NCBI RefSeq assembly: GCF_900129275.1
Contig: NZ_FQUX01000005.1
Span: forward strand, 62,001-126,000
Source of the DNA: Arenibacter palladensis
Lineage (GTDB): Bacteria > Bacteroidota > Bacteroidia > Flavobacteriales > Flavobacteriaceae
Length of the DNA stretch: 64,000 nucleotides
Reading direction: 5' to 3'
Shown here: positions 46,308 to 54,574 of the stretch, one piece after another
Position numbering within the stretch: the first letter of the stretch is position 1
Layout: each line of letters begins with the position of its first letter
Translations under genes and position numbers: made by a program
The notes under the pieces: model-generated
Told to the model about the DNA's origin: nothing
Databases searched by the model: none
What the model saw: only the letters and a program-made list of their open reading frames with translations

Positions 46308-46334
46308 AAAAGCAACCCACAAGGGTTGCTTTTT
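46308..46334. terminator. bidirectional terminator
   Basis: A stem AAAAGCAACCC with its complement GGGTTGCTTTT has A and T runs on its sides. On the minus strand it lies downstream of the 94-residue membrane protein gene. Confidence 0.85.
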
Positions 46335-46411
46335 CATATCTTTGCCTACGGCAGTATTCTGTCTGAATGATCTCAGTGAAAATCAACCAAGATATATTTA
46401 GGCCGAGAATA

Positions 46412-46696
46412 TTATTTTTTTGCTTTTTTAATGCTGTCCACTTCTTTTCTAAACCTCAATATCATTAAGCTATCCAACTGACTACCAATACTGTCCCTCA
46501 TAGAAGCCCAATTTTGGTCGTTCATATCCCCGGCATACCGCATTATCTTGTTAAACCTGGCCACATTGAACCGGTTGGCCTTCCAGGCTGCCTTGGTACT
46601 TTCCTGATGTTTTAAATCCTGCAAGTAAATACCGACCACAAAGCCAACGATGACAAGTCCCAATACCAATAACCAACGGGCGGATGTTTTAGACAT
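46412..46696 (-). CDS. single-helix membrane protein
   Basis: A 94-residue protein with one N-terminal membrane helix (WLLVLGLVIVGFVVGIYL) and a basic, helical cytoplasmic or periplasmic tail (KEVDSIKKAKK). I recognise no family. It has its own terminator downstream, which supports expression. Confidence 0.6.
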   Translation of the reverse strand: MSKTSARWLLVLGLVIVGFVVGIYLQDLKHQESTKAAWKANRFNVARFNKIMRYAGDMNDQNWASMRDSIGSQLDSLMILRFRKEVDSIKKAKK

Positions 46697-47238
46697 TATT
46701 CCGAATTTAGATTAAAACAATAAAAGGTTCCATTTAGACACCACATAATATTTACGTAAAAAATGGTATCCTTGGACCGTTAATTTCAAGAAACTTCCTA
46801 TGACCTTATTGCTGAGCGCTACTATACAAACTTGGAAACTACCAATAACAATACAATAACCGCAAAGGCACCACTAAATGTCAGTACCAGGTCTATAAAA
46901 TTGAATTTCTTTTTCATTCCTTCATTTTATTGTTTTCCACAGTCATCACCATAACACAGGCGAGGTAATTAAATTTGATTGGGTTACTCCTAGGTTTAAA
47001 TTTCAACCGCGTATGTAAGACGCAATTTCAATTCTAAAGTTAGCATGAAACACGCGTGATTCAAAATATCAACGTTCAACGCTAACAAACCTTGGATAAA
47101 ATGTAGATTTCCCCATATCAGGGCCCCAAAATGATGGGGTATATTTTTATGGGCCAAAAGAAAATTCTTGGTCAGCTACTTACATGTAGACCTCAAATTT
47201 TTGACTCCTACATTTGTAAAGAATACTATCACCAGAAT
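46697..47238. other. intergenic region, mostly without genes
   Basis: This 540-bp stretch holds only the tiny reading frame at 46822-46917 and a possible hairpin (CCCCAT...ATGGGG) around 47111-47139. I find no larger gene, RNA or mobile element. Confidence 0.45.
46822..46917 (-). CDS. 31-residue hydrophobic peptide
   Basis: A frame from ATG 46917 to TAG encodes 31 residues: MKKKFNFIDL followed by one hydrophobic helix (VIVLLLVVSKFV). The positive N-terminus and helix suit a membrane microprotein. It could also be a chance frame, since no homologue is recognised. Confidence 0.35.
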   Translation of the reverse strand: MKKKFNFIDLVLTFSGAFAVIVLLLVVSKFV

Positions 47239-48213
47239 TTAATCCAAGATGACTACCACATTGCCTTTTTTTCGGCCAGTATCCACATAACTGTGGGCTT
47301 TACCAACCTCATATAGGGAGTAGCGTTTATCTACGACCATTTTTAGTTTTCCCAATACCAGTAGATTTGTGAGCTCATTCAACATGGTGCTAAGTTTTGG
47401 AACAGCTAAAAGACCTGTAGCCGAAAACATTGCCTTTTTGCTGCCAAATCTAGAGGTCCAAAGCATTTGAAATAGCAATGGCATACTTAGTACAGGTGAA
47501 AGATAGATGCCATTTTTACTGAGTACTTTTTTACTTTCCGCGAACGGGCTCTTGCCCACAGTATCAAAAATAACATCGTAACTGTCACCGGTTTTGGTAA
47601 AGTCTACCCTTGTATAATCTATAACATGATCCGCTCCGAGCGATCTTACCAAATCAAAATTACCAATGCTGCAAACAGCGGTAACCTCGGCACCCATATA
47701 TTTGGCCAATTGCACCGCAGCGGTACCCAGACTTCCCGAAGCCCCATTTACAAGTACTTTCTGTCCGCTTTTTACATTGGCCATTTCCTTTAAGTAATTC
47801 CAAGAGGTCAAAGGCCCGTCACACATACTTGCAAGTACTTCATGAGCTACATTTTCAGGCTTAACTTCCACTAAGCCTTCTTCCGAAATACATAGATATT
47901 CCGCATTGGAGCCTGCACCTAAAACCGACTCCCCAAAAACTTCATCCCCAAGTTGGAAACGTTTAACTCGGTCACCTACGGCTTCGATCGTTCCTGAAAA
48001 ACCAGTACCGGTTATAGGATAATTGGGTTTTGTTAAACCTATAAAAATTCTACCGTACCACGGTTTCCCTCTACGCATCATGGTATCTGCCGTGGTTACA
48101 CTGGCAGCTTTTACCTTTACCAAAATCTCATTTTCTTTGGGTATGGGTTTTGGAATTTCCTGAAGTTGCAAAACCTTGGGTGAACCATACTTTGTGGTTA
48201 TGATCGCTTTCAT
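47239..48213 (-). CDS. NAD(P)-dependent oxidoreductase (MDR/quinone oxidoreductase type)
   Basis: A 324-residue medium-chain dehydrogenase/reductase of the quinone oxidoreductase type. The N-terminal GroES-like domain (KPIPKENEILVKVKAASVTTADTMMRRG) is followed by a Rossmann domain with GASGSLGTAAVQLAKY. No structural zinc-binding cysteine cluster is present, so it is likely the zinc-free branch using NADPH. Upstream lie a TACATTTG promoter box and the GTTCCGATT inverted repeat, suggesting regulated expression. Confidence 0.9.
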   Translation of the reverse strand: MKAIITTKYGSPKVLQLQEIPKPIPKENEILVKVKAASVTTADTMMRRGKPWYGRIFIGLTKPNYPITGTGFSGTIEAVGDRVKRFQLGDEVFGESVLGAGSNAEYLCISEEGLVEVKPENVAHEVLASMCDGPLTSWNYLKEMANVKSGQKVLVNGASGSLGTAAVQLAKYMGAEVTAVCSIGNFDLVRSLGADHVIDYTRVDFTKTGDSYDVIFDTVGKSPFAESKKVLSKNGIYLSPVLSMPLLFQMLWTSRFGSKKAMFSATGLLAVPKLSTMLNELTNLLVLGKLKMVVDKRYSLYEVGKAHSYVDTGRKKGNVVVILD

Positions 48214-48234
48214 TTTTTCTATATTTTATTTTGA

Positions 48235-48242
48235 CAAATGTA
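48235..48242 (-). promoter_or_regulatory. -7 box of the oxidoreductase gene
   Basis: The minus strand reads TACATTTG, an exact TANNTTTG match, about 22 bp before the start codon. The inverted repeat at 48264-48285 lies at roughly -36 to -57 from the expected transcription start. Confidence 0.6.
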
Positions 48243-48263
48243 TCGGATACCCCGTGGCCAATC

Positions 48264-48285
48264 GTTCCGATTTAGGAATCGGAAC
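48264..48285. promoter_or_regulatory. inverted repeat GTTCCGATT-TAGG-AATCGGAAC
   Basis: Two perfect 9-bp arms (48264-48272 and 48277-48285) are separated by TAGG. The position just upstream of a -7 box fits an operator. The same half-site recurs at 49963-49971 and 54410-54418. Confidence 0.65.
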
Positions 48286-48357
48286 AAAACATTAGGACTA
48301 TATTTGCAGCTGTAAGTAGTGTAGCATTTTTCTTCTATGGAACAAATAACGAAACTC

Positions 48358-48801
48358 TTAATTCCTTAATTCCATATGTAAAATAGGATAGGGGTTTCCT
48401 GTGGCATCCAATTCCGACCGACGTACTATTTTAAATCCAAAATATTTATAAAATTCAACAGCTTGTTCGTTCTGTTCATTTACATCCACCTTATTTACAT
48501 TCAATTCTTGTATGGAGTAAGTCAATAAACTTTTGCCTATTCCCATTCCCCGGTAAGCCGGATGTACAAATAGCATTTCCAGATGCCCACCTTCGACTCC
48601 CATAAAACCGATTATTTCCTTCACCTCATTCCTAACACACCTTAATTGTACAGCCTTTAAATACTCGTTCAATATCAACGGCTTAAAATAGGCAATGTCC
48701 TCTTCCCTTAAAAATTGGTGTGTGGCTCTTACGGAGGCCTCCCAAACCTCAACCACTATGGGATATTCTGCTTGGGAAATCGTATCTATTTGATATGTCA
48801 T
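48358..48801 (-). CDS. GNAT family N-acetyltransferase
   Basis: A 147-residue GNAT acetyltransferase. The acetyl-CoA site is seen in MLFVHPAYRGMGIGKSLLTY, followed by a final strand EFYKYFGFKIVRRSEL. The substrate cannot be told. A YjaB-like amino-acid or small-molecule acetyltransferase role is plausible. It lies between the oxidoreductase and the leucine-rich-repeat gene on the same strand. Confidence 0.85.
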   Translation of the reverse strand: MTYQIDTISQAEYPIVVEVWEASVRATHQFLREEDIAYFKPLILNEYLKAVQLRCVRNEVKEIIGFMGVEGGHLEMLFVHPAYRGMGIGKSLLTYSIQELNVNKVDVNEQNEQAVEFYKYFGFKIVRRSELDATGNPYPILHMELRN

Positions 48802-48934
48802 AAGTATTAATCTTCAAGAGACCCTAAAAATAGTATTTCTAGGCTATGTACAGGATAAGATTTAAAATGAAGGTCCAATTGCCGTATTCTATTGAAGGAC
48901 ATATAAAACCTTTTTTGAGTTATGGGATTATTGG

Positions 48935-49843
48935 TTATTCACAGGAAGTATTTAATTCTTGGTATTCGGATATTGAAACATTAGGTATGTTCTGTCCACT
49001 TTCAATTTTAATACAATTTAAATTAGGATTTCTATCTACCTTTAAATCAATTAATTCCTGATTACCGCCCACATTCAGATCCGTAAGCGAATTGCTTGAA
49101 ATATAAAGGTGTGTTAAACTGGCATTATGTTCAAGATCAATATTCTGAATTTTATTGTCAGAAATCAATAAGGTTTCCAATTTTACATTTTTGCTAAAAT
49201 CTACAGAAGTTAGCTCATTCGTTGTGAGCAATATATTTTTCAGATTTATAGATCTTTTGACATCGAAGGAATGTAATAAGTTGTTGCTTATTTTCAATAT
49301 TTCAAGAGTTTCATTTTCAATGCTAAATTCTTCCAATTCGTTAAAGGATAGATTTAATTCTTTTAAGTGAGCCGCTTTGGAAAGTCCGTTAATGGCACTA
49401 AGTTGGTTAGACTGCACATCCAACAAAATTAAATTGGGATTGTTACTTACGTCAATGCTGGAAATATAGTTGCCGGCAAGGTATAAGGTATCCAATAAAG
49501 TATTGGAACTTAAGTCGATACTCACTAGTTCATGTTGCATTACGGATAGCTTCCTTAGTCCAACAAAACCCTCAATTCCGGTCAAATCACTAATTACACC
49601 CTTATTTGAAAAATTTAAATCCAGAACACTTACTTCCGAAGCATCTTTTCTCAACATCCTTTGATTTAGGGCTCCGTCCGAATCTATACCCTCCTCTATT
49701 AAAACAGCTTCAAAACTAGAATCTGGAATCTCCAGGTATTGATTTTCATAGGAGTCTGAATCATTACGGGAGCATGAGGTAATTAAGATGGTAATGATAA
49801 TTGCTATCTGAATTGCGGTCCCAACGAAAAAATCTTTATACAT
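48935..49843 (-). CDS. leucine-rich-repeat lipoprotein
   Basis: A 302-residue surface lipoprotein. The signal peptide ends in a lipobox (ITSC), followed by the segment IPDSSFEAVLIEEGIDSDGALN, which precedes leucine-rich repeats in many proteins of this phylum. At least eight repeats of about 20-22 residues follow (for example LDVQSNQLSAINGLSKAAHL). Such proteins bind partners at the cell surface. An operator-like GTTCCGATT site lies about 120 bp upstream. Confidence 0.85.
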   Translation of the reverse strand: MYKDFFVGTAIQIAIIITILITSCSRNDSDSYENQYLEIPDSSFEAVLIEEGIDSDGALNQRMLRKDASEVSVLDLNFSNKGVISDLTGIEGFVGLRKLSVMQHELVSIDLSSNTLLDTLYLAGNYISSIDVSNNPNLILLDVQSNQLSAINGLSKAAHLKELNLSFNELEEFSIENETLEILKISNNLLHSFDVKRSINLKNILLTTNELTSVDFSKNVKLETLLISDNKIQNIDLEHNASLTHLYISSNSLTDLNVGGNQELIDLKVDRNPNLNCIKIESGQNIPNVSISEYQELNTSCE

Positions 49844-49920
49844 TTTTAAGTAAAATTAGATGAATTATAAGGTGTTATAAAACCTATATAATTTTTAAAT
49901 TAGAATGGTTTTATTTGAGG

Positions 49921-49928
49921 CAAAGATG
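49921..49928 (-). promoter_or_regulatory. candidate -7 box of the LRR gene
   Basis: The minus strand reads CATCTTTG, one base from TANNTTTG, about 80 bp before the gene start. The GTTCCGATT site at 49963-49971 would then lie at about -50 to -57. Confidence 0.4.
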
Positions 49929-49962
49929 TATAAAATGGCAGGACTGGTCGTTCTAGATTACA

Positions 49963-49971
49963 AATCGGAAC
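49963..49971 (-). promoter_or_regulatory. GTTCCGATT site upstream of the LRR gene
   Basis: On the minus strand CTTAATAG precedes an exact GTTCCGATT. The preceding bases resemble those at the 54.4-kb sites (CTTAAAA, CTAAAAG). A partial inverted partner (GTTCTAGATT) lies on the plus strand at 49950-49959. Confidence 0.5.
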
Positions 49972-49974
49972 CTA

Positions 49975-52308
49975 TTAAGCCACTATTTTTTTCCAATAAG
50001 CACTGGGGGTTGTACCCATTATCTTTTTGAAATAGGTATTAAAGACGGTCTTGGAGTTAAAGCCGCTATCATATGCCAACGCCAAGATGGTGAGGTGTCT
50101 TTGGGAGGGGTCCGCTACTTTGGCCTTAAAGGCCTCCAGACGGTAGGTGTTCACATAGTCGGCAAAATTTTTCCCATATCCCTCATTTAGCAGCTGCGAT
50201 AAATGATTGGAAGGAATTTCCATCATTTCCGCCAAAATCGGAAGTGTAAGATTGGGGTCCAAGTAGGGCTCCTCTTCCAACATTAACCGATCCAAGTTTT
50301 TCTCATATTCCTTGAGTTGTGTTTTATTGAACAAGGATTTCTGATACTTCCGTTTCTTGGTCGAAAATTTACTGTCTTCACCCAAAACTTCCTTCCTAAG
50401 TTCTTTAAAACGAGGCATTCCGTACAATGGCTTGAGTATTGGATCCACAAAAATATAAATCATCATTGGCAATCTGTGGGCAATACCTTGTTCTATTAAG
50501 CTAATGGTTTCCGGTATCTTTCCCAACAACGCATTGCACATAATAAGCAAGTTTAAGGCCCTCCCCATAAGATCGGTTGCCAGGGAAGCTTCCAACTTAG
50601 CAATTCCTTTTTCGGCTTGATCCTTATTACCTAATACTGCATGTGCCATCGTCGTTCCTCCAAGTCTCATGACATCTTCTGTTTCATTCTGCGGTAATTT
50701 CTCAAAAAAGGCCAATCCTTCCTTACCTTTCCCCAACAATAACAGTGATTGTCCCCAATATAAGGTAGAGGTTTTAAAATCTGATTTGAGCTCAACCGCC
50801 TTTTCAAAACTAGAAATGGCGTTGTCATATTTTTCTTCGCAGTAATCAATAAATCCTTTGAGATGATAATTTACCGAGGAAAAAGGATCAAGCTGTAGGG
50901 CGGTTTCAATATAGGTCCGTGCCGCACCAAATTTTCCTTCGGCTACCAAAGTGGATGCCATACTGGGGTAATAATCCACAATTGGTCCAGCTTCATACAC
51001 CCTATTCAAATGCCGATAGGTTCCTGGAAGATCCCATTTTTGAATCAAGGAGGCATAGGAAAGGTGCAATTGACATTCTGGCAAATTTTCATCCAATTCA
51101 ATGGCCTTGTCCAAAAAAGGCTGTCCCTTTGCAAAGGCCTCTTGTAATGGCACCAAACCAATGGTACCCAATAGGGTGTAGGCCAGATGCATCCCCAAAT
51201 GGGCCAATGCAAAATGTGGCCAATCCTTTATAATTTCTTCCAAAATTGAAATCCCCGTTTCAATATCGGACTTGCCCATCTTTAAAATATGATACCTACT
51301 TTTTAAATAACGTTGGTAGATATCCACTGGTACTTCTGGGTCTTGGACCAATTGGCCTTCAATTTCAAAATGACCAATATGTTCCCGTAACCTTTCAGCA
51401 ATGAGCAGGCTAATTTCATCTTGAACGGCAAAAACATCTTCCAAGGACCTATCAAAAGTCTCCGACCAAAAATGAAAATCATCCTTAACATCGATGAGCT
51501 GTGCAGTTATGCGCATTTTATTCTTGGACAATCGTACGCTGCCTTCCAAGATAGTAGACACATTAAGTTCCTTACCTATCTGGGCTATGGGAAGATTAAC
51601 ATTTTTAAAGTGAAAGGAAGAGGTTCTAGAAGTCACCTTTAGTCCCTTGATTTTGGCAAGGGCGTTTATGATTTCCTCTGTCATTCCGTCACTAAAATAC
51701 TCATTGTCCTTACTGGAACTCATATTTACAAAGGGGAGAACAGCAATAGACTTGGGCTCATTTACTGGAACGTTCAGAAGATCGGAACGACTGGGCACCT
51801 TTATACCTTCATTCTTTACCGCAAATACTTCAACCGGTTTAGCAATATTCTTAAGACTAAAATGGCCCAAGGACAAGGTGGGAATATGTGGATGATTCTT
51901 AAGCTCATCGTTTAGTTTCCCTGATAGCAAAATTGAACCTGCAATTCCCAGACTCTCTATACGGGAAGCCAAATTTACTCCGTCCCCATATACTTCCGTA
52001 CCATCAAATACGATATCCCCTAAATGTAACCCAATGCGAAGCGGCACGGCGTTCTCCTTTTGCAAGGCTTTTTGTATGTCAATGGCGCATTCCACTGCCT
52101 CCAACCCACTGGAAAAAACACTTAGGGTTCCATCTCCATAATATTGCAGGATTTCCCCATTATGAAGTTTATGATTTTTTTCGAACTCCTGTCTATGTTG
52201 GGCCCGCATTTCCGCTGCGGCATTTTCATTCCTCTGCATCAGGGCGGTGTAGCCAACAATATCGGTAAACATTATGACTGCAATACGGCGGTTTTTATTG
52301 CTCGACAT
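49975..52308 (-). CDS. class III cyclase - TolB-like - TPR - AraC regulator fusion
   Basis: A 777-residue cytoplasmic regulator with four parts. Residues 1-170 are a class III nucleotide cyclase domain: metal Asp in MFTDIVGYT and YYGDG, and the Asn/Arg pair in VYGDGVNLASRI. The adenine-selecting Lys position is Gln and the Asp position is Glu. Residues 185-320 form a TolB/FlgO-like domain (SIAVLPFVNMS, FSDGMTEEII, ILEGSVR). About 330-650 are TPR repeats. The last 100 residues are an AraC-type double helix-turn-helix (LAYDSGFNSKTVFNT). No membrane helix is seen. A paralogue without the cyclase lies at 54.6 kb. Confidence 0.92.
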   Translation of the reverse strand: MSSNKNRRIAVIMFTDIVGYTALMQRNENAAAEMRAQHRQEFEKNHKLHNGEILQYYGDGTLSVFSSGLEAVECAIDIQKALQKENAVPLRIGLHLGDIVFDGTEVYGDGVNLASRIESLGIAGSILLSGKLNDELKNHPHIPTLSLGHFSLKNIAKPVEVFAVKNEGIKVPSRSDLLNVPVNEPKSIAVLPFVNMSSSKDNEYFSDGMTEEIINALAKIKGLKVTSRTSSFHFKNVNLPIAQIGKELNVSTILEGSVRLSKNKMRITAQLIDVKDDFHFWSETFDRSLEDVFAVQDEISLLIAERLREHIGHFEIEGQLVQDPEVPVDIYQRYLKSRYHILKMGKSDIETGISILEEIIKDWPHFALAHLGMHLAYTLLGTIGLVPLQEAFAKGQPFLDKAIELDENLPECQLHLSYASLIQKWDLPGTYRHLNRVYEAGPIVDYYPSMASTLVAEGKFGAARTYIETALQLDPFSSVNYHLKGFIDYCEEKYDNAISSFEKAVELKSDFKTSTLYWGQSLLLLGKGKEGLAFFEKLPQNETEDVMRLGGTTMAHAVLGNKDQAEKGIAKLEASLATDLMGRALNLLIMCNALLGKIPETISLIEQGIAHRLPMMIYIFVDPILKPLYGMPRFKELRKEVLGEDSKFSTKKRKYQKSLFNKTQLKEYEKNLDRLMLEEEPYLDPNLTLPILAEMMEIPSNHLSQLLNEGYGKNFADYVNTYRLEAFKAKVADPSQRHLTILALAYDSGFNSKTVFNTYFKKIMGTTPSAYWKKIVA

Positions 52309-52447
52309 TAATTTTTGGTCTTAGATTTTATTGCATAAAAAGAGAACTCATTTCAAAAGTACAATAATTTGCAATAAACCATTTTAAGGGACAATTTCAA
52401 AAAAGACATTAACTTTACGATGGTGTTCCAAGAGTTTATTTTTCTGT

Positions 52448-53545
52448 ATGTCATTACAATTATCTCCCAAAACCATAAGAAACCTTACCCGAATAATCCC
52501 GTTCGGAATTATTTGGTTGGTATCTGGTTGGGTATTTTGGATCGTGGAGCAAGCCGCAGTAGGTAATTCCGATCAGGACCAATCCTCCAGGATTGCCATG
52601 AATTTTGAGGTATTCCTCTTTTCCAGCGCTGCCCTAATGATTGTTGGACTGCTTATTGGGACCATAGAACTCCTATATCTAAACCAAGTTTTTTCAAAAA
52701 AAAGTTTTACCAAGAAGATCGTATACAAAACCATATTTTACATTTTGTTGCTGTTGGTCATAACCTTCATCACCTATCCTATAGCCAAGAGCTTGGAACT
52801 GGACATTTCAATCTTTGACCAACGCGTCTGGGATATGTTCGGGGATTACCTTACCAGCATTACACACCTAAGTACCGATATACAGTTAGCGACATCACTT
52901 TTGGCCTCCTTATTCTACTCCGAAATCAGTGAAAATATAGGGCACGGTGTCCTAATGAATTTCTTTACAGGAAAATATCATACCCCTACCGAGGAATTGA
53001 GGATTTTCATGTTCTCCGATATGAAATCTTCCACCGCAATAGCGGAGCAATTGGGCCATATAAAATATTTTGAATTATTAAAAGAGTATTACTCGGATTT
53101 TTCCGAAGCTATTATTCAACATTCAGGGGAAATATACCAATATGTTGGGGACGAAATTATTATCTCCTGGAAATATGAGGCCGGTATAGTAAACAACAAT
53201 TGTATCAAATGTTTTTTTGCCATGAAAAAGGACCTTCACAAAAGGGCGGAATGGTATTCCTCCAACTTCGGCATTACACCTACCTTTAAAGCGGGATTTC
53301 ACTTCGGGAAGGTGACTACAGGGGAAATAGGTGAGCTGAAAAAGGAAATTATATTTACGGGTGACGTCCTCAATACTACCGCTAGAATTCAGGGACTCTG
53401 CAACCCATTAAATGTAGACCTCCTAATTTCTGGGGATTTGTGCCAAAGCCTAACCCTTGAACCAGAATTCAAAATACAATCCTTGGGCAAATACGAACTG
53501 AAAGGAAAAGAGCAAAACATGGAATTGTTCACTATTAAGGATTAG
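52448..53545 (+). CDS. membrane-bound class III nucleotide cyclase
   Basis: A 365-residue protein. Three to four N-terminal membrane helices (about residues 14-35, 51-75 and 84-108) precede a class III cyclase domain (about 183-365). Metal aspartates lie in FMFSDMKSST and QYVGDEI, and the Asn/Arg pair in GDVLNTTARI. The Lys that selects adenine is Gln and the partner Asp position is Ile, so nucleotide preference is uncertain. It is divergent from the cyclase-AraC fusion, sharing a 139-bp intergenic region. Confidence 0.92.
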   Translation: MSLQLSPKTIRNLTRIIPFGIIWLVSGWVFWIVEQAAVGNSDQDQSSRIAMNFEVFLFSSAALMIVGLLIGTIELLYLNQVFSKKSFTKKIVYKTIFYILLLLVITFITYPIAKSLELDISIFDQRVWDMFGDYLTSITHLSTDIQLATSLLASLFYSEISENIGHGVLMNFFTGKYHTPTEELRIFMFSDMKSSTAIAEQLGHIKYFELLKEYYSDFSEAIIQHSGEIYQYVGDEIIISWKYEAGIVNNNCIKCFFAMKKDLHKRAEWYSSNFGITPTFKAGFHFGKVTTGEIGELKKEIIFTGDVLNTTARIQGLCNPLNVDLLISGDLCQSLTLEPEFKIQSLGKYELKGKEQNMELFTIKD

Positions 53546-53597
53546 ATCAGCTTTACATTTACAGGATGTAGGCTTGCTAACCTTGCTGACAAACCAT

Positions 53598-54344
53598 CTA
53601 ATCCAATGGCAAAAAAGTTAAGCTTATAAAAAGCAAATTGGTGCCCATATGAACAAATAAGGGATATTTAAAGCCAAAGCTTAGTCGTGTATATCCGGCA
53701 ATGGTGGCACTAAACAACTGGGGCAAGGTTATAATGGGAAGCAGCAGTACATTGGTCAGATTCAATTCAAAATTAAAAATATGCAACCAGGCAAACAGCA
53801 CACAGGAAAGGTAATAAATCCACCTAATATTATTTTCCCATAAAACAGCTAGCTTTTGGGCGATTTTCACCCTATACATTAAGGCATATGCACTTATACC
53901 AAGAAACAGTGACAGCAACACCCGGGTATAAAAAGTTTCATCCACTAGACTCAAGTTGGTTTTGTATATGGCTTTTGTAAGCAAGTAATAAGATAGCGAC
54001 GTAAAAGTAAGAGCCGCATACAGCGGTTTAAACTTAAGACTCAATCTAAAGCATATTTCTTCATAGAGGGGTAGAATTACACCCCCCACCAACAGGTACA
54101 CTAAAGGAGTAAACCTATTCGCCATATTGGCATCAGTAATATTTGTAGGCTCATAAAAAATAGCCAGTACATTTGCGACCAATAGCGAAAAGACCAGTTT
54201 AATAAGGAACAATCCCAGGGTGTGGTAAACTTTATTCCTGACCGTTATATCTTTCAAGATTAAATACCGTGGTTGAAATATAAACCGCGTTAATTCCTTT
54301 ATCAATCTCAAATAAAATTTTGGTTTTACAAAAGGGTAATTCAT
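53598..54344 (-). CDS. CPBP family intramembrane metalloprotease
   Basis: A 248-residue polytopic membrane protein of the CPBP (CAAX protease/bacteriocin-processing) family. The motifs EEICFR (EExxxR), FAWLH (FxxxH) and HMGTN (HxxxN) that build the active site are all present. Substrates could be a peptide or a membrane protein. Two GTTCCGATT-type sites lie upstream between this gene and the second regulator. Confidence 0.88.
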   Translation of the reverse strand: MNYPFVKPKFYLRLIKELTRFIFQPRYLILKDITVRNKVYHTLGLFLIKLVFSLLVANVLAIFYEPTNITDANMANRFTPLVYLLVGGVILPLYEEICFRLSLKFKPLYAALTFTSLSYYLLTKAIYKTNLSLVDETFYTRVLLSLFLGISAYALMYRVKIAQKLAVLWENNIRWIYYLSCVLFAWLHIFNFELNLTNVLLLPIITLPQLFSATIAGYTRLSFGFKYPLFVHMGTNLLFISLTFLPLD

Positions 54345-54403
54345 GATATATTCTTTTAGTGTTCCTTACTATTTTCTGGAGCAAGTTAGTCAGGAGGAAA
54401 CCC

Positions 54404-54439
54404 TTAAAAGTTCCGATTATCACTAAAAGGTTCTGATTT
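54404..54439. promoter_or_regulatory. tandem GTTCCGATT/GTTCTGATT sites
   Basis: Two direct copies, GTTCCGATT (54410-54418) and GTTCTGATT (54430-54438), start 20 bp apart, about two helical turns, each preceded by CTTAAAA or CTAAAAG. This spacing fits an AraC-type protein with two helix-turn-helix motifs. They lie between the divergent CPBP protease and regulator genes and could serve either. Confidence 0.6.
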
Positions 54440-54574
54440 TTAATTAGGTCTTGATTTCCATAAACAGTTCCTGAATATGACCCTTGCCGAGCTACTAAAA
54501 CTGGATACTTTTAGATTAAAATTTGTATTTTAGTTGCGATTTTTTTCTATTTAACGAACAACCACTGCCCACGA

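Noticed and set aside
54510-54574. Hidden cyclase domain upstream of the 597-residue regulator
   Set aside because: An in-frame stop codon lies about 60 bp upstream of the GTG start and the intervening codons do not resemble a cyclase.
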